Of a stretch of 64,000 nucleotides of DNA, positions 12,000 to 24,380 are shown piece after piece. This DNA comes from Aphrophora alni (Eukaryota > Arthropoda > Insecta > Hemiptera > Aphrophoridae), in the NCBI GenBank assembly GCA_963513935.1, contig OY740772.1, positions 105,051,989 through 105,115,988 on the forward strand. The letters are read 5' to 3'. The translations under genes and the position numbers were made by a program. Numbering within the stretch: position 1 is the stretch's first letter; each line of letters begins with the position of its first letter. The notes below the pieces were generated by a model. That model was not told the DNA's origin. It ran no database searches and worked only from the letters and a program-made list of their open reading frames with translations.

Positions 12000-13047
12000 G
12001 TACCGTCGGTCATCAGTGTAAACAATATATTAATCTATGTATGAGGGGGGTTGGACATTTATCTTCCAGAGAAAGTGTTTTGTAAGCAATTGTATTACTG
12101 CAGTGTTTATTAATTTTTTTGTTACTTAGATAGTTTGCAGTGTTTTTCCCCGTTTTTTGACATTGTCATCAAGTTATTTTAGTTTCCTTGTACTATGAAT
12201 TATATGTTGTTATGATTGATTTTGGTTTGCCATGGAAGCCTTTTGGGTTTTTCTAAATGTTTATTTGAGTGTAAGTATACAGTTGAACTTGCCGGTCGCT
12301 TTGTCTCTCTCCGTTTTGAGCTGATTAGTTGTGTAGTATTTTGAGTTCATCCCAAACAGGTTTTGACCCAATTCAGGGAAACTTAATAGCAATAGGTGCT
12401 TTATTTTCTGTATAAGTTATTTGTGTTCTATTTTGTATTGTAAATAATTATTTATTATTAAGAATTTGATAAAGTTTGTACTTTTTGCTTTTACAATATA
12501 CAATGAGGGGTCAAATAAAATAATAATATAATATAATATTAGCGCTATCATATCTAAATGATTTATACAACAGTATAAATCAATTTTTGAAATAATTGCA
12601 AGATTTTGTTTATTCTTCCTAAGTCTTTAAAATAAATTATGAACTGCACTTAGTAGGCTACAGTTTGAATCTGTTTTGGATATCTTCTTTGATGTCTTTG
12701 TTCAGTTAACGGTTTGCAGCCTACATATATCAAACAAGGAATAATTATGTAAAGCTGACAAAATTGTTAGTATCAGTTAATACTAGTATCAAATGTATGA
12801 AACTACTGACATGAACCCTGAAATGAAAGAATTCAAATCATGTGGAGGAATAAATTGTAGAGTTTAAGAGGAGCCCCAATTAGTTCTAGTATTCACAAGT
12901 TTTGTTTTCAGAAACTATCCACACGAAAATTGTAATATAAATAAATTTAAAAATTCATGATTTTACCTTTAAGGACCATAATAATTTTACAAGCGGTAAT
13001 TATCCTAAATATGAACACAAAATATGGTGAGTTTTCTCTAAAACAAT
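12000..13047. other. Intergenic, no feature recognised
   Basis: AT-rich non-coding sequence between two mobile elements. No open frame of interest and no terminal repeats seen. The last eight bases (13040-13047) are the left target duplication of the following hAT element. Confidence 0.5.
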
Positions 13048-13492
13048 CAGTGCCGGATTAAGCACTAAGCAGACGAAGCGGCCGCTTTGGGGCACCCGAG
13101 GGATTAACAAAAAAATATTAAAATAGTATAAAATAAAAAATTAAGTGAGAAAAGACTGTCTGAAACTTTAAGTATCATAAGATCAAATAAGTGGGGTAGT
13201 GGAAGGTCTCAGAAATGCATAATGTAACGATTAACGAAACAATAACTTTGACAGTTGTCGATATCGCCGTACGTTGGGGTCGAGGTATTTTCAGTATCAG
13301 TGAGTAACGGGTGAAGGCTGCTGCAGGAGGAGAATCCAAGGCCGACTAGATACAGATAACCGTGAATACCAGAATTCGCTCCTTCACCCTCCCGCACTGG
13401 CCACGGGTTAATTGGGGGGGGGGGTTGTCGAGGTTGGGGGGGCCTCCTTGCCTATCTCGCTTTGGGGCCCCAAGCTTCTTAATCTGGCACTG
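13048..13492. mobile_element. Non-autonomous hAT element (MITE)
   Basis: Bounded by 15-bp terminal inverted repeats, CAGTGCCGGATTAAG on the left and CTTAATCTGGCACTG on the right (one mismatch). It is flanked by a perfect 8-bp direct repeat AAAACAAT (13040-13047 and 13493-13500), the target-site size of hAT transposases. The interior is unusually GC-rich for the window, with G runs at 13417 and 13435. No transposase frame is present, so it must have moved with a transposase supplied elsewhere. Confidence 0.85.
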
Positions 13493-13500
13493 AAAACAAT

Positions 13501-13935
13501 AGAGGGTTTTGAACCCGTTTTGGTAAACCTATAGAACTCTCTGAAATTAGCAATCATATTTGTTTACATAAAATAAAAATCCAACATCGTAGAAAGTTGC
13601 TACAATGTGTTCTTCAAGTAAGCATGTTTTGTTTAGAGTGACAATCATCATTTTTATACAAAATTACATAAGAATGAAAGGGAAAGTTATAAAAAGTAAT
13701 ACAAATTTCAGATTGTATTGTTATATTTATTCATAGAATAATCAGATTAGAAAAAAAAAACCCAGTTAATTACAGAAATTCACAAAATTAATTTCATTAA
13801 CACAAATGACATTTAATTGACATTAACACAAATGACGTTTAATTAACAACTAATTTTAATTAATGTTTGTTTTAAAAATCTATGTTAAAAACATATAAAA
13901 AAATGTAGATATTTTCTGCTTTTCAACCTAGTATA
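13501..13935. other. Intergenic, no feature recognised
   Basis: AT-rich, non-coding. A short imperfect direct repeat of a CACAAATGACATTTAATTG type segment occurs near 13800-13845. Nothing else is supportable. Confidence 0.5.
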
Positions 13936-14664
13936 TACAAGGTTTACACATTACAATACTCCTAATTATTATACATTACAAATACTCCTAATATCTAGAG
14001 AAAGGAAATATAAACTTTAAAGTTGGAAGAGTACATTAGCTTTCATTTGTTGTACTTTTGAATTTATGCTGGTCATGTTGAAACAAACTTTAAAAATTTA
14101 AATAATAAAGGCACATCATTGAACATTGCTTTTGTGTTCTAAAAATATTGCCACAATTAGTTTTTTAATATATCTTTTCATTCTCAATGTATTATCCATT
14201 GATAAAGTTGTTTCCACTTGGAGACAATAAGAAGAAAACAGTTTAATGTAAAATAAAACATGTATCAACAAATGTAAGTTAAACATTATCAATGGTTTTA
14301 TTTTACGTTACATTGTTTTATTCTTAAACAATTATTACTTCTCCAAGTTTAAACAACTCGATCAATATTAAGAAAGAAGTAATCCCCAAACCACAAATAA
14401 AATGGTAATGGTAGAAAGTTTAATAAACCCTTACGCACATTTCGGTAACATAGCTACCATTCTCAGAGGGATATAAATTAATACTTATTTCATATTGTTA
14501 TTAACCTCATTAGGATGTTTGTATAACTCGATCAATAGATAATATCTTGTTCTAGATTGTACAACAAATGAAAGTTAATGTAAGCTAATAACCATACACC
14601 AACCTTAAATTTCTAACCATTCTCTAGATATTAGGAGAATTCCAGACTTCATTTAGACCCTGTA
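13936..14664. mobile_element. Long-TIR foldback element (Tc1/mariner-like ends) with nested repeat
   Basis: Arms of about 120 bp match in inverted orientation: left TACAAGGT... with CTCCTAATATCTAGAGAA (about 13984-14001) and TTTCATTTGTTGTAC (about 14042), and right GTACAACAAATGAAA (about 14560) with TTCTCTAGATATTAGGAG ending ...CCTGTA (14664). The ends read TACA...TGTA and are flanked by TA, as expected for IS630-Tc1-mariner elements. The interior carries, at 14400-14480, a single arm related to the foldback at 46453-46790. No transposase. Confidence 0.6.
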
Positions 14665-16343
14665 TAACAGTGCTATTTGTGTTTATTGTTATAACATAAT
14701 AACATGAGTAGTAAACAAAACGTCAAACATTTTCTCACACATATATAACCCAAACCACAACGACCTGTCAGTTGCAGTGATAAATCCTCAAACATGGAAA
14801 AATATCAATAATTGAATTACAGCATTATGAACATTTTAGCACAAGTTGAATTTTTTACATTAATAAATGAAGCATTATTTGAGACACAATAAACAGGTTT
14901 ATATTGAGTCCACAATCAAACAGTTTTACAGCTCATTTAACATTATGTTGGAGCAAGGGCTCCAAAAGACTAAGCGCCCTCACCATGTAAAATCTACGCC
15001 AAGACCAATTAGGTAATACAAAGTCTGTATTTGTCAAAAATAAATAATACACCATAGTTAGTTACTGACAAGATAATTATTTGTTGATAGCATTGTAAAT
15101 ATTGATTCAAACAATTTTGAACAAGTTACAAATTTTAGGGAAATATAAATGTTAAAGACTGAAACAGATGTCCAATGAAATGAACATTGGATAATTTTGA
15201 AAATAGAATGTTGATTTTTGTTTTATTTTTACCTTTTCATTGATTACTTTCACATTGGTAACTTTCACATTGAGTCAATTTATTTTCAAATATATCTTAT
15301 TGGTTCCATGTTATTTATGTGTAAATAATATGAAAAATTACTTCCAGGGATTAAAGGCTTTACATGTAAACAAGTATCAAGAAAAATATAAGATTGGATC
15401 ATTTGTGAAGAAAAAAAAAAGATTATAGTTTTCATAACCAATCAATACATTTTTTATTTTTTGAAAGTCCAGACCAGGGAAACATTCAAATGCCTGTAAT
15501 AGTATAAAATTAAATATAAAAAGAAATCCAACATAATTTAAATATAAATATGGTTGATAGAATAAAATTAGAACACAAATAGTAAGTTCATTTATTCAAA
15601 TGTGTTTCAACAACAAAGTCACCATCTTCAGTGATGCATGAGCTACAATAACTAAACTATAGTAACTTTAGTTCATCTTTATCGTTGAAACACACCTGAA
15701 TATTTATATGCAAACAAATGTACTAGTTTGCAAGGATTTGTGTTCAAGTTTTATTTTATCAAGTATAAGATCTCACAAGTCAAGCTCAATAGTTATTTAT
15801 AAAATATAGGTAATAAAATCAAATTAATATACATAATAAATTACACACACACATACACACACATTGTAAATAGTATTTATGTTATTAAAACACTTTAAAG
15901 TAATTAAAACTAGAACAACTATTCACATGATCGAAGTTCAAACATATGAACTGTACATGACTAGACTTGAAAAAAAGCTAGACAAGTAGTAAATTTAGCT
16001 GTATAAACTTTAACGTCATTGTATGAAGTCTTTACATTTATTCAAGATAAAGATTTGTCAAATTATATTTATTATTCTCAATAGATTTATGAATAACACA
16101 ATTTTTATACAATATGTTTTTCAGGTTATAGCAATACTGTAATTATTATGCATACATTTCACATGAAGAAAGTTGCAATTTTTAACACAGTTTTTGAAAA
16201 TTAACAAAATTAATGTAATTAGATCAAGTCAGCTTTTGATGTATAAATTTCATACACTTGGTGAAAAATGCACATAGAAAAATTATATACTTTTTAAACA
16301 AATGGTGTGTTAGTATTTAGGCGTAGATTGTAATATGTATTGT
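14665..16343. other. Intergenic with one foldback
   Basis: AT-rich. Apart from the F5 foldback (15553-15790) and a short (AC)n stretch at 15842-15863, nothing recognisable. The open frame ending 15428 is a low-complexity frame, not a gene. Confidence 0.5.
15553..15790. mobile_element. Foldback F5 carrying the TGAAGA...GAAAC module
   Basis: Left arm TTGATAGAATAAAATTAGAACACAAAT and right arm ATTTGTGTTCAAGTTTTATTTTATCAAG (quoted loosely) are inverted copies. The right flank continues CTCACAAGTCAAGCTCAAT, which also occurs as a flank in the related copies at 27788 and 60473. Inside, on the minus strand, 15601-15632 reads CTGAAGATGGTGACTTTGTT then GTTGAAACACA: the module shared by several foldbacks here. 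No coding. Confidence 0.6.
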
Positions 16344-16347
16344 TTAA

Positions 16348-17019
16348 CACGTTAGCTGCCATATCGGTCCGAAACTAAGGTGAATGTACATGCAGCGTTT
16401 CGGCACGATAAAGTTACTGGTGTAATTTTTTGTTTTGTGGCTCACAGTTCGATAGTGCAGCAACCTATCAGCCAATTTTGGTATTCTCTGGATTGGGTAA
16501 AGAGGTGTGTTAGACGTAGTATATTGTATGCTTTAATAACCGTTACCATGGTTACTCAATATAATAATAAAATCAGTGGATATTTTCACTTTTTTGTTGG
16601 CACGATCGGACCGATTAAAAATTTTACAAATACATTTTGGTTTAGTAAAGAATAATTAACAAAGAATACAGTTGTAAAATGAATATATGTATTTATAAAA
16701 TAAATATTAGACAAATAAAATAGTGAGCGTTGCCAACATTAAGAATTGAAATAGCCCGTTTAGATTTTTTTTTTACACGAAAATTGCCTCGGTCTGATCG
16801 GACCTAAACGTTATACTACGATTAAAATTAAAGCCGAAAAATTGCATTTCGGTTCGATCGGTCTCGAAACTATATATGCATAAATGTACATAAAATTAGT
16901 AAATACTATTGCCTTATATTATTTAACATAGGTAGATGCAAAAATAATAATGGAAAAATAATTTGGTAATCGTGGCACTCCAGGCAAGAGTATCGTATTA
17001 GGCCTCGGCAGCTAACGTG
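16348..17019. mobile_element. piggyBac-like MITE, full length (672 bp)
   Basis: Terminal inverted repeats are a perfect 13 bp (CACGTTAGCTGCC / GGCAGCTAACGTG), with TTAA immediately outside each end (16344-16347 and 17020-17023), the obligate piggyBac target. The interior holds several GATCGG/CGGTCCGA motifs (near 16364, 16604, 16795, 16855) that look like subterminal protein-binding repeats. The open frame 16380-16655 does not resemble piggyBac transposase. A 5'-truncated second copy lies at 25963-26363. Confidence 0.85.
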
Positions 17020-17023
17020 TTAA

Positions 17024-20000
17024 AGTAAGCAAATACAGTAAAGCGTCCATTATCAGAATTAGTTGAGACCAAGGGTAGTTCAGGTAACCGATTTATTTGT
17101 AATATTAGAAATAAAAAACAATACTAACAAAGTATTAAAAAAAAAGTGATGTACTTACATTTCTATTATACGAGTATAGAATACAGTAAAACAAAACACT
17201 TACACAATGAAAATGAATCCAAATAAAAAAATTACAATTAAATAAAAAGAAATGAGAGGTAGTAAAATATAAAAGCTTAGAATATAAACTCACTATTGAC
17301 GACTACATATCTGTTTTCTTCTCTCAGATAATTGGTTGTTTTCAGTTTATAGTACCGAATAATGTTAGCCAAAATATTTGTACAGTAATTACCACCCATG
17401 AGTGTCTTTTCCTTCCCAAAGTTTTTCAAAGGACGTGTTCAGATAATTTGTTCCCATTAGTTCTCATTATTTAACAAATTTACACAATATAATTTTTTTT
17501 TAAAATGAGAAGAAAAGACTAAGAATTTAATGCTGATAATTCAAACAAAAGTAATACAATTTAATAAAACATTTTTCTAATTTCAGAATAAAAGTCTACC
17601 GATAACAATGGTATGCAGAACTACAAAACTTAATATGATCTTGTGTCGCTTTAAAACAGGTTCAGTTAATGTTTTCTGACTGGAAAGATGAATGCACTAC
17701 TGCCAATGAATTAAAAGTTTCTATTCCAAGTTTATTCCTATTTTTGTTTTTAACAACAGTTAAAATAGAAAAATTCTTTCTGTTTCAGCATTGGAGTGAG
17801 ACAAGGCCAAAGCAAATGGAACTAATTTAGTAAGAGCTGGGAAATCCAGCTCATTATTGAAAATTTTATATTAAGTGATCTTAAACCAAAGTCTTTCATT
17901 TTCATAACCATAAGTTCCTTTTTTTCTACTTCCTCAAAATATATATGGATATTTTTCATCTCAACTTCTAAAGAATTGTCACCAAATTTAATTCTCAACT
18001 TTTCTCTTAAATTGCTTTTAAAACCTACATCATTGCTTTATTTCAAGATACACTGACGGGTTCGGAAACTTGAGTCCCTTAAAAAACTGTTTCTGCATTT
18101 CCTCAACAGCCCAAATTTAGAAATGCAAATATTTTTGTTTCACAATTTCAATGCTTTTTGAATCTAAAGTTTCTTCATTGAAGGTCTCGTATTCTCGTCC
18201 TTAGAACACATAGTTCAAGGGGAGAAAATTAGAAGGTTTAACATTTATTTAGAGTAGAAACGTTTTGATGAATATCCTTAACTGTTAACAAATTCTGACA
18301 TAGTTGTATAAACAAAGTAATAGAGCTGTCATAAAGTTTATGTAGCAATACAACTCTGGCCTGGAACATGGTATTAAAGCTACTAAAGAAATTCAATACA
18401 TACTACATACTTTAGGAGTATATTAACTTTCACTGCCTTCTAGATACTTTTGCATATATACGTTAGAGGCAATTTCATAAATAATTTTGTGTAAAAAGTG
18501 TTAATTTTGAGCTATGTTCAATGAGAATCCAAAACTTTGATTCACAATTCATAGTTAATCTGAATAGAGTAGAGAAAATTATTTTGAGCTTTTGAAGACA
18601 ATTTTAACTATATTGTATACTTTTATAGGTTTTTCCGCTTTCCCCTCTAATAAAATTTTGAGGTTGGTTATCCCCTAAATTTAGGAAATTTCCCTCCATC
18701 TGGTATGCTACTGTACCAGATCCATTACTGTATGGATTTTTAATCGAATAACTACGTATTTTTCTGTTTCCTTCATAAAAAGAACACACTGTTTATACAA
18801 ATTGGATAAAACACTAGTTTTAAATGTTAACACTCTGTAGTTGCAGGTCTTGATCTTACTGCAAGGATAATGGTAACAATACAGCATAAGCACTGGACCA
18901 ATTCTACATACATTTTTTAGAAAATTGTTTTTTGTGATCTATTTTGAAGAAAAATTGACAGTATAAAATACCTGAACTGAATACCGACATGATGGTGTAG
19001 AAAGAAGTCATAATCACAATCATACACTATTTATTAACATATTTGGTCCCTGGATTTTAAATTTGGTTTAAAGTTTGTGAGATCAGGGGTATGAAAATTA
19101 AAATGTTTGTGATAACTTTAAAACATATGGGAAAAATAACCTTATTTGAAACAATTCAACCAATTTTGCTAGACAACACATTTTTTCAAGGCATTGCAAA
19201 ATAACAATCTGTAAATAAATTTTGATAAAACTGACAAAAAATTGCAACCTGTAGAGTTGATACATACAATTTGTAACACCTAATCAGAGTGTTTCAAATA
19301 TACATTACTTTTAATTAGTTAATTTATTTTCAGCGGCATATTTAATTATAAACTAAATATATTACAACCAATATTAATGAAGATAGGAATGTATACAACA
19401 TGAAAGCAACCACATTGATTGTGTTTACGTACACTAGCCTACATTAGTACAATAACAATACAGGTGCAGTGGATATTTATCAGACGACATACAGTAGGAT
19501 TACCTAATAAATAAAGTACAGCAACATAAATCCACCTCCATAGAACAAGTCGTAGGTGGGATCCTCTTTTAGGCAACATAAGAGTTACGGATTTATTCAA
19601 GTTATCTATAGACTCGCCACAAGTAATGGTAAATTCTAGACTTAAGATACTGATTATTCTCATCAGTTGTGTTGCAGTTTTTCACTTTTTCAATTAGATG
19701 AAATAATCATTTTTAGATTTATAATAGCTTCCTGATTTTGACAATTTAATGTTCAACTCACAAAACACATGAATGCGAACCTCTGAAATTGAAACTACAT
19801 TCAATAGACACATTTATATACTGATAAACTTGGCATTTAAGTACTTTTTAAAACTGCATATCCATTAGTTTAATATTTTTTCTGAAACCGTTTACAGCTT
19901 TATATAAGCAAATTTGATACCCATTCACTAGAGAAGATATGAAATTTAACACAAATTAAATACCTTTAATTGATATAGAACATACAGCTGATGTTCTAAA

Positions 20001-20090
20001 GCTTGTCTTTAGCTACCATATTCAAAGAAATCAAATCCCTTCCAGACTACACGGTAATATCACAATTAATAGTGGTTTCTCCATTTGATA
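17024..20090. other. Intergenic, AT-rich, nothing recognised
   Basis: About 3 kb without long open frames, terminal repeats or RNA genes that I can identify. Short frames at 18604-18893 and 19439-19663 (minus) have no homology I recognise. Confidence 0.5.
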
Positions 20091-20459
20091 TACAGGTTGT
20101 TTAAAAAGAGTTTCAGGAATTCAGAACCTTATTCCTCAAATCAAAACCAGTAAATAAGTTTATATGAAGATACTTCCTATAATGCTCAGTTTTATATCTA
20201 GTTGTGTTTTTAACAAAAAATATCTCAAAATCTGATAATTTTATAAAATATTTACAAGAGATAGGCCTAATATATTTTCTTTTCAAGATATTCGATTTAA
20301 AAAAGTTTTAAATAGTCACCATTTTGAAATGAGTAAAGGAAATCGGTTCCTAAAATTAGTAAAGCATTTTAGGAAGTACGTTTACATAACCTTTTCATTG
20401 GTTTTGATGTAGGGGAATAAGCTCCTAAATTCCTAATACATTTTTTTAAACACTCTGTA
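20091..20459. mobile_element. Tc1/mariner-like MITE (369 bp)
   Basis: Inverted repeats of about 65 bp: left TACAGGTTGTTTAAAAAGA, right end TTTTTTTAAACACTCTGTA, with matching inner blocks (CTTATTCC...TCAAAACCA / TGGTTTTGA...GGAATAAG). The TACAG...CTGTA ends fit a TA-targeting element. No transposase. Confidence 0.65.
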
Positions 20460-21901
20460 AACTGGGAAACTGTTTTTAATTTTCTGTGCATCAACTACAC
20501 AAAAATTGAACTGTATGGAAAATTAAAATGGGAATATTAGGAGACTGCCGAAACACCATCTTAATATGACTTTGGCAGGTACAAACAGTTCTGTATCATT
20601 CATACATCTTCCTACGAATTTGTCTTGTCTCTTATATTCCATCACTGTTCTTTGCTCAGTTTACTTTTATATTAGATACTGCCAAATGTATCACGGGTTT
20701 AGAAGAAGAACTCTTATATTCATACCAAAACAAGCTTTTTACAGCAAGCAGAGAAAGATAACCGAATGGTAATGATAAAAGAAAAATGCATTTCTTAATT
20801 AGTTACAAGTTGATATGACTGTGAAAAATGTTATATTGCTGTATCAAACTACGACAGAGAGCCAAAGTATTGTTAACCAAAATAAACCAGTAAAAAAAAA
20901 AACAACATATTAATAAAGTTGAATAATTGTTTCTATGAATTTATTGTTTTGAATATTAACTAAAAGCTATAATAAACAGAAACAAATAAGAACTAATAAA
21001 AAGGTAAGAGTTTGAGAACTTTAGCATTTGCGCATGTTTTCCGTATATTGTAGTCTAACATGAATAGAAGAATACAAACACAATATTAAAAATACACTTT
21101 TCTCAGATTAATCACTGTTTAAATTTGTGCGACAACCTTAAACATTATTTTGTAACACATTAATATCAAATCCCAACCATACACTTTGATTATAATATTC
21201 TGTATACACACAACGAATCAGGAGAAAATGCTTTGCAGGCAGAGGTTTTAAAGTCTGCAGTCAGTGAAACACAAGATCGACATGTTGTTCTACAGATTTA
21301 CTCTCTAACAATAGGCAATTTTATAACAATTCAAAATTAAATATGACTAAAGAAAATATTTATATTCAAAATTTGTGTATCTATTCATTTAAACATTGAA
21401 TAAATAAATAAAAAACACCAGCAAAACATAGACTGATTGCTAAATTTCAGCATATCATGTTAACAATATAGCAAAGCCATTGTTGCTTTTATCAATTGCA
21501 ATCATGAACACTTGTATATAAATATACATAGAATCTAAAGCATAATTTAAAACTATATAAACAAGTAAAAGAAATTGCCCGTTAAAGACAGACCCTTATA
21601 GTACGGGCAAGAAATATATATAATATAAATATAAATGTCGACTATATTACGTTAATTTGATTTAAATTAAAAATATACAATACTCTGGTCAAAGTGATGC
21701 ATAATCAAATTTTTACAGCTTTTATAAAGCATTTTACCATTAGAGTATCAACTGAAATAATACAACTTAGGTTATGTACAATACAACTTGTAAATATATT
21801 AAGTACTATATATTGCCTGATGCTTACCACTGCACCTTTAGGCTTTAGGTCTACGTCACATCAATTAACACAAAATATTTCAATGAAAGTGGTGATAGAT
21901 G
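20460..21901. other. Intergenic / possible 3' region of the RNF25 gene
   Basis: AT-rich, non-coding on inspection. If the proposed terminal exon at 21902-21934 is right, the 3'UTR of the minus-strand RNF25 transcript lies here. No convincing minus-strand AATAAA was pinned to a transcript end. Confidence 0.4.
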
Positions 21902-21934
21902 TCATCTATTAGTAGCTGCTGTATTTCCTTCATC
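21902..21934 (-). CDS. RNF25: Candidate terminal coding exon of RNF25
   Basis: On the minus strand a CAATGTTCCAG acceptor is followed, in the phase required by the exon at 24381-24587, by ten codons (Asp-Glu-Gly-Asn-Thr-Ala-Ala-Thr-Asn-Arg) and TGA. This would end the protein at about 259 residues. It was found only by looking for an acceptor followed by an in-phase short frame, which can occur by chance. A different exon between 7.2 and 24.3 kb remains possible. Confidence 0.28.
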   Translation of the reverse strand, partial: DEGNTAATNR

Positions 21935-22503
21935 CTGGAACATTGAAAGATGACTGCAATTTCTACACATGCAACTCGAACTTATTAAATTTCTAGTATT
22001 TACAGTACCATTAAAAATATTCAGTAATACTTATCCTCAATTTATCACATCAAGCAAAGTTTCTTTGTGCATATAAAAATAGTTGTTTTATTCGGTTTAT
22101 ACAAAACCGATATTTTTTGTATTATGTAAATGAATTTATTAATATCACTAGCTGTACCCACGTCTTTTTTTTTCAGATTGAACACTGATTGTTAAATTAG
22201 CCATAATAGGCTATATATTATGGGAATCCAAATTAGTTGAAAATAATTAGAGTTTTTGAGAATTATATCTAAAAACAAATTTTACACATCTATAATTTAA
22301 TCATCTGTTGTATATAATGATATATCAACACTTAGGTCAAAACCAAGTAGCACGTTTTTAAACGTTACATATTCATTGGTCTAGGCTAGCTCTAAACCTA
22401 ACTTTGTGTTGAATGGGCTTAATCAGCTGTTTTAAGTGTGTATTATTATACTGATTGCTATGGTAACTAAATTTATATGTAAAAATAAAATTAGGTTTAA
22501 AAC

Positions 22504-22758
22504 ACTTTCCTAAATCATTATGATCTTGTTCTTCGGGGTTCGACCGTGTCAATATTGTCTGCACGTTGAGTACAGCCGATGTTTCGGGCACTTTACAGAT
22601 GTCTTGACATTTGTTAAGCCTTGAGAATGGACATTTGTAAAGCGCCCGAAACGTCGGATGTACTCAACGTGCAGACAATATTGACGCGGTCGAACCCCGA
22701 AGAACAAGATCATAATGATGTTTGTGACCATGGAAGTCTATCGTTGACTTTCCTAAAT
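22504..22758. mobile_element. Foldback F2 flanked by 12-bp direct repeats
   Basis: Inverted arms 22514-~22600 and ~22633-22719 share ATCATTATGATCTTGTTCTT, GGGGTTCGACC and CAATATTGTCTGCACGTTGAG in mirror order, including CGAAACGTC/GATGTTTCG next to the loop. ACTTTCCTAAAT occurs at 22504-22515 and again at 22747-22758, a likely target duplication lying about 27 bases past the right arm. That asymmetric layout matches F1 and fits a retroelement-type insertion better than cut-and-paste. Confidence 0.7.
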
Positions 22759-23868
22759 GTTTCACACATGATTAGTCTAACTTATGTTTGTGTTTAATTA
22801 TTATAGCTAATGGACTTAATCGGTGTAAGTAAAATGTTTCACATTGGTATAGGCTAGGCTTAACCTATAATTGTGTTGAACTACTAAATCTGATGGATGT
22901 AAACAGTTGTAATAAATAAATATTATCAACAAAAAAACAGGCCTATAGATTTATTAGTATAGACTTAAAAATCTACCGAGTCTGAAATAGCGAAGAAGAT
23001 TAGAAGAAGTGTGATACTCTTGCACTGAACTTTGAAGATAAAATGTTCTTTTGGCACAAATTAGGTTTCTTCAAACACAGAATCACAGACTGATTTGTGA
23101 TTTATTTATTGAGCATGTGTTAATGTTGGTTGCTACGGATTAATACTTTTTGTAATAACTAAGGTTAAAAAAAAAAAAAAAAAAAAAAAAATCAATATGA
23201 AACAAAGTCTTCAAAAATACTATAAGCTTCCAAAGTTTCATTGAGATTGGTCTAGTTGATACTGTGAACAAATATTGACCTTTACGGCTGCTATTTCCTA
23301 ATTGGAAAATATTTGGGTAAACTTTTTTATTGTCATAACTCAACTTCTAATTGAGATATCGAAGAAAAAAAAAAACAAAAAACTCAATGTTAAAACCTTC
23401 TTCTGTGTAGAAACTATTCGCATTAAAATCGGTTTAATAGTTTTTTAAGAGCTGAGAGGACAAATATAGACTTTTATTAGTATAGATAAAGGTTGGATTT
23501 ATTAAAAGTATTCAAGAATAAAACAAGTTTTGAGAGTACATGTCCTATGTACTCTTTCAAAATTTTGATAGCATATTTTCAAATCTTATAAAAAGGTAGG
23601 GAATGTGTCAATATATAAAGTGTAACCTTCATAGTTTTAGAGATCCATATTGAGTTGATCATCCTGTATATATAGTTTTAAAATTATAGATATATTTTGT
23701 AATTAGTATCTATTGAATTAAAGTCCTGCTGTTGCTTTCCAAGGTTTTTGAACTGGGCGAAAAAAAAAAAAAAAGCTACGGAAAGGTTTTAAATACACAC
23801 ATATAGTTCACACACTTTAAGTGCTGTTAATAGTCAGAAGGGAAACAAAATGTAATTTTTGTATTTAA

Positions 23869-24175
23869 CCTTTTGACTGCTGAATGCTCAGCCTACCGCC
23901 AGTGCAGTTTTACCCCTTTGAATTAATTTACCTTTGAAAGTAAGCCTAAATATATCGAATACTCCTTTGATTTTTACTAGTTTGTCATCAGAACTACTAG
24001 GCTCCTTATAATCAGAAAAATGAAGCAAACACAATACTACTAAGTACCGGGCTCCTGAAATAATTTCCGGTATTGCTGTAAAGCTCAACAAGTTTCATTT
24101 GTTTGCAGCACAGAGCAGACAAACAATACAACACGTTTAACCATGAGTAGGACTCTATGACAGCATAGTGAAGGG
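23869..24175. mobile_element. Candidate piggyBac-like MITE (307 bp)
   Basis: TTAA at 23865-23868 and at 24176-24179 bound a segment whose ends read CCTTTTGACTGCTGAATG and, inverted, CCCTTCACTATGCTG. The ends are similar but not identical. The TTAA-CCYTT...-GCTG style is typical of piggyBac MITEs. No transposase. Less certain than the element at 16348. Confidence 0.5.
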
Positions 24176-24380
24176 TTAAATTTGTAAAAATAACATACAA
24201 TTGAGATGGTTTAGGCTGGTATACAAATATATAAGAATTATAGCATCCTCTAAAAAAACCTTCGAGGAAACATAATGTTTGTAGCTACAATTTATACTTT
24301 CCAAACAATATAAAAGCATTCAAAGGAGTTATTAAATATTTTATAGTACTCATTAACTACTAAGTTTACTATCAACTTAC

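Larger units (their letters stand above)
21935..24380 (-). other. Probable last intron of RNF25
   Basis: Begins with a perfect GTAAGT donor (minus strand, 24380-24375). Contains foldback F2 (22504-22758), a poly-A/T tract (23165-23190), a second A run (23760-23774) and a piggyBac-like MITE (23869-24175). No exon seen other than the candidate at its far end. Confidence 0.5.

Noticed and set aside
16380..16655. 91-codon open frame on the plus strand
   Set aside because: It lies wholly inside the piggyBac-like MITE, shows no transposase motif, and is lost in the second copy.
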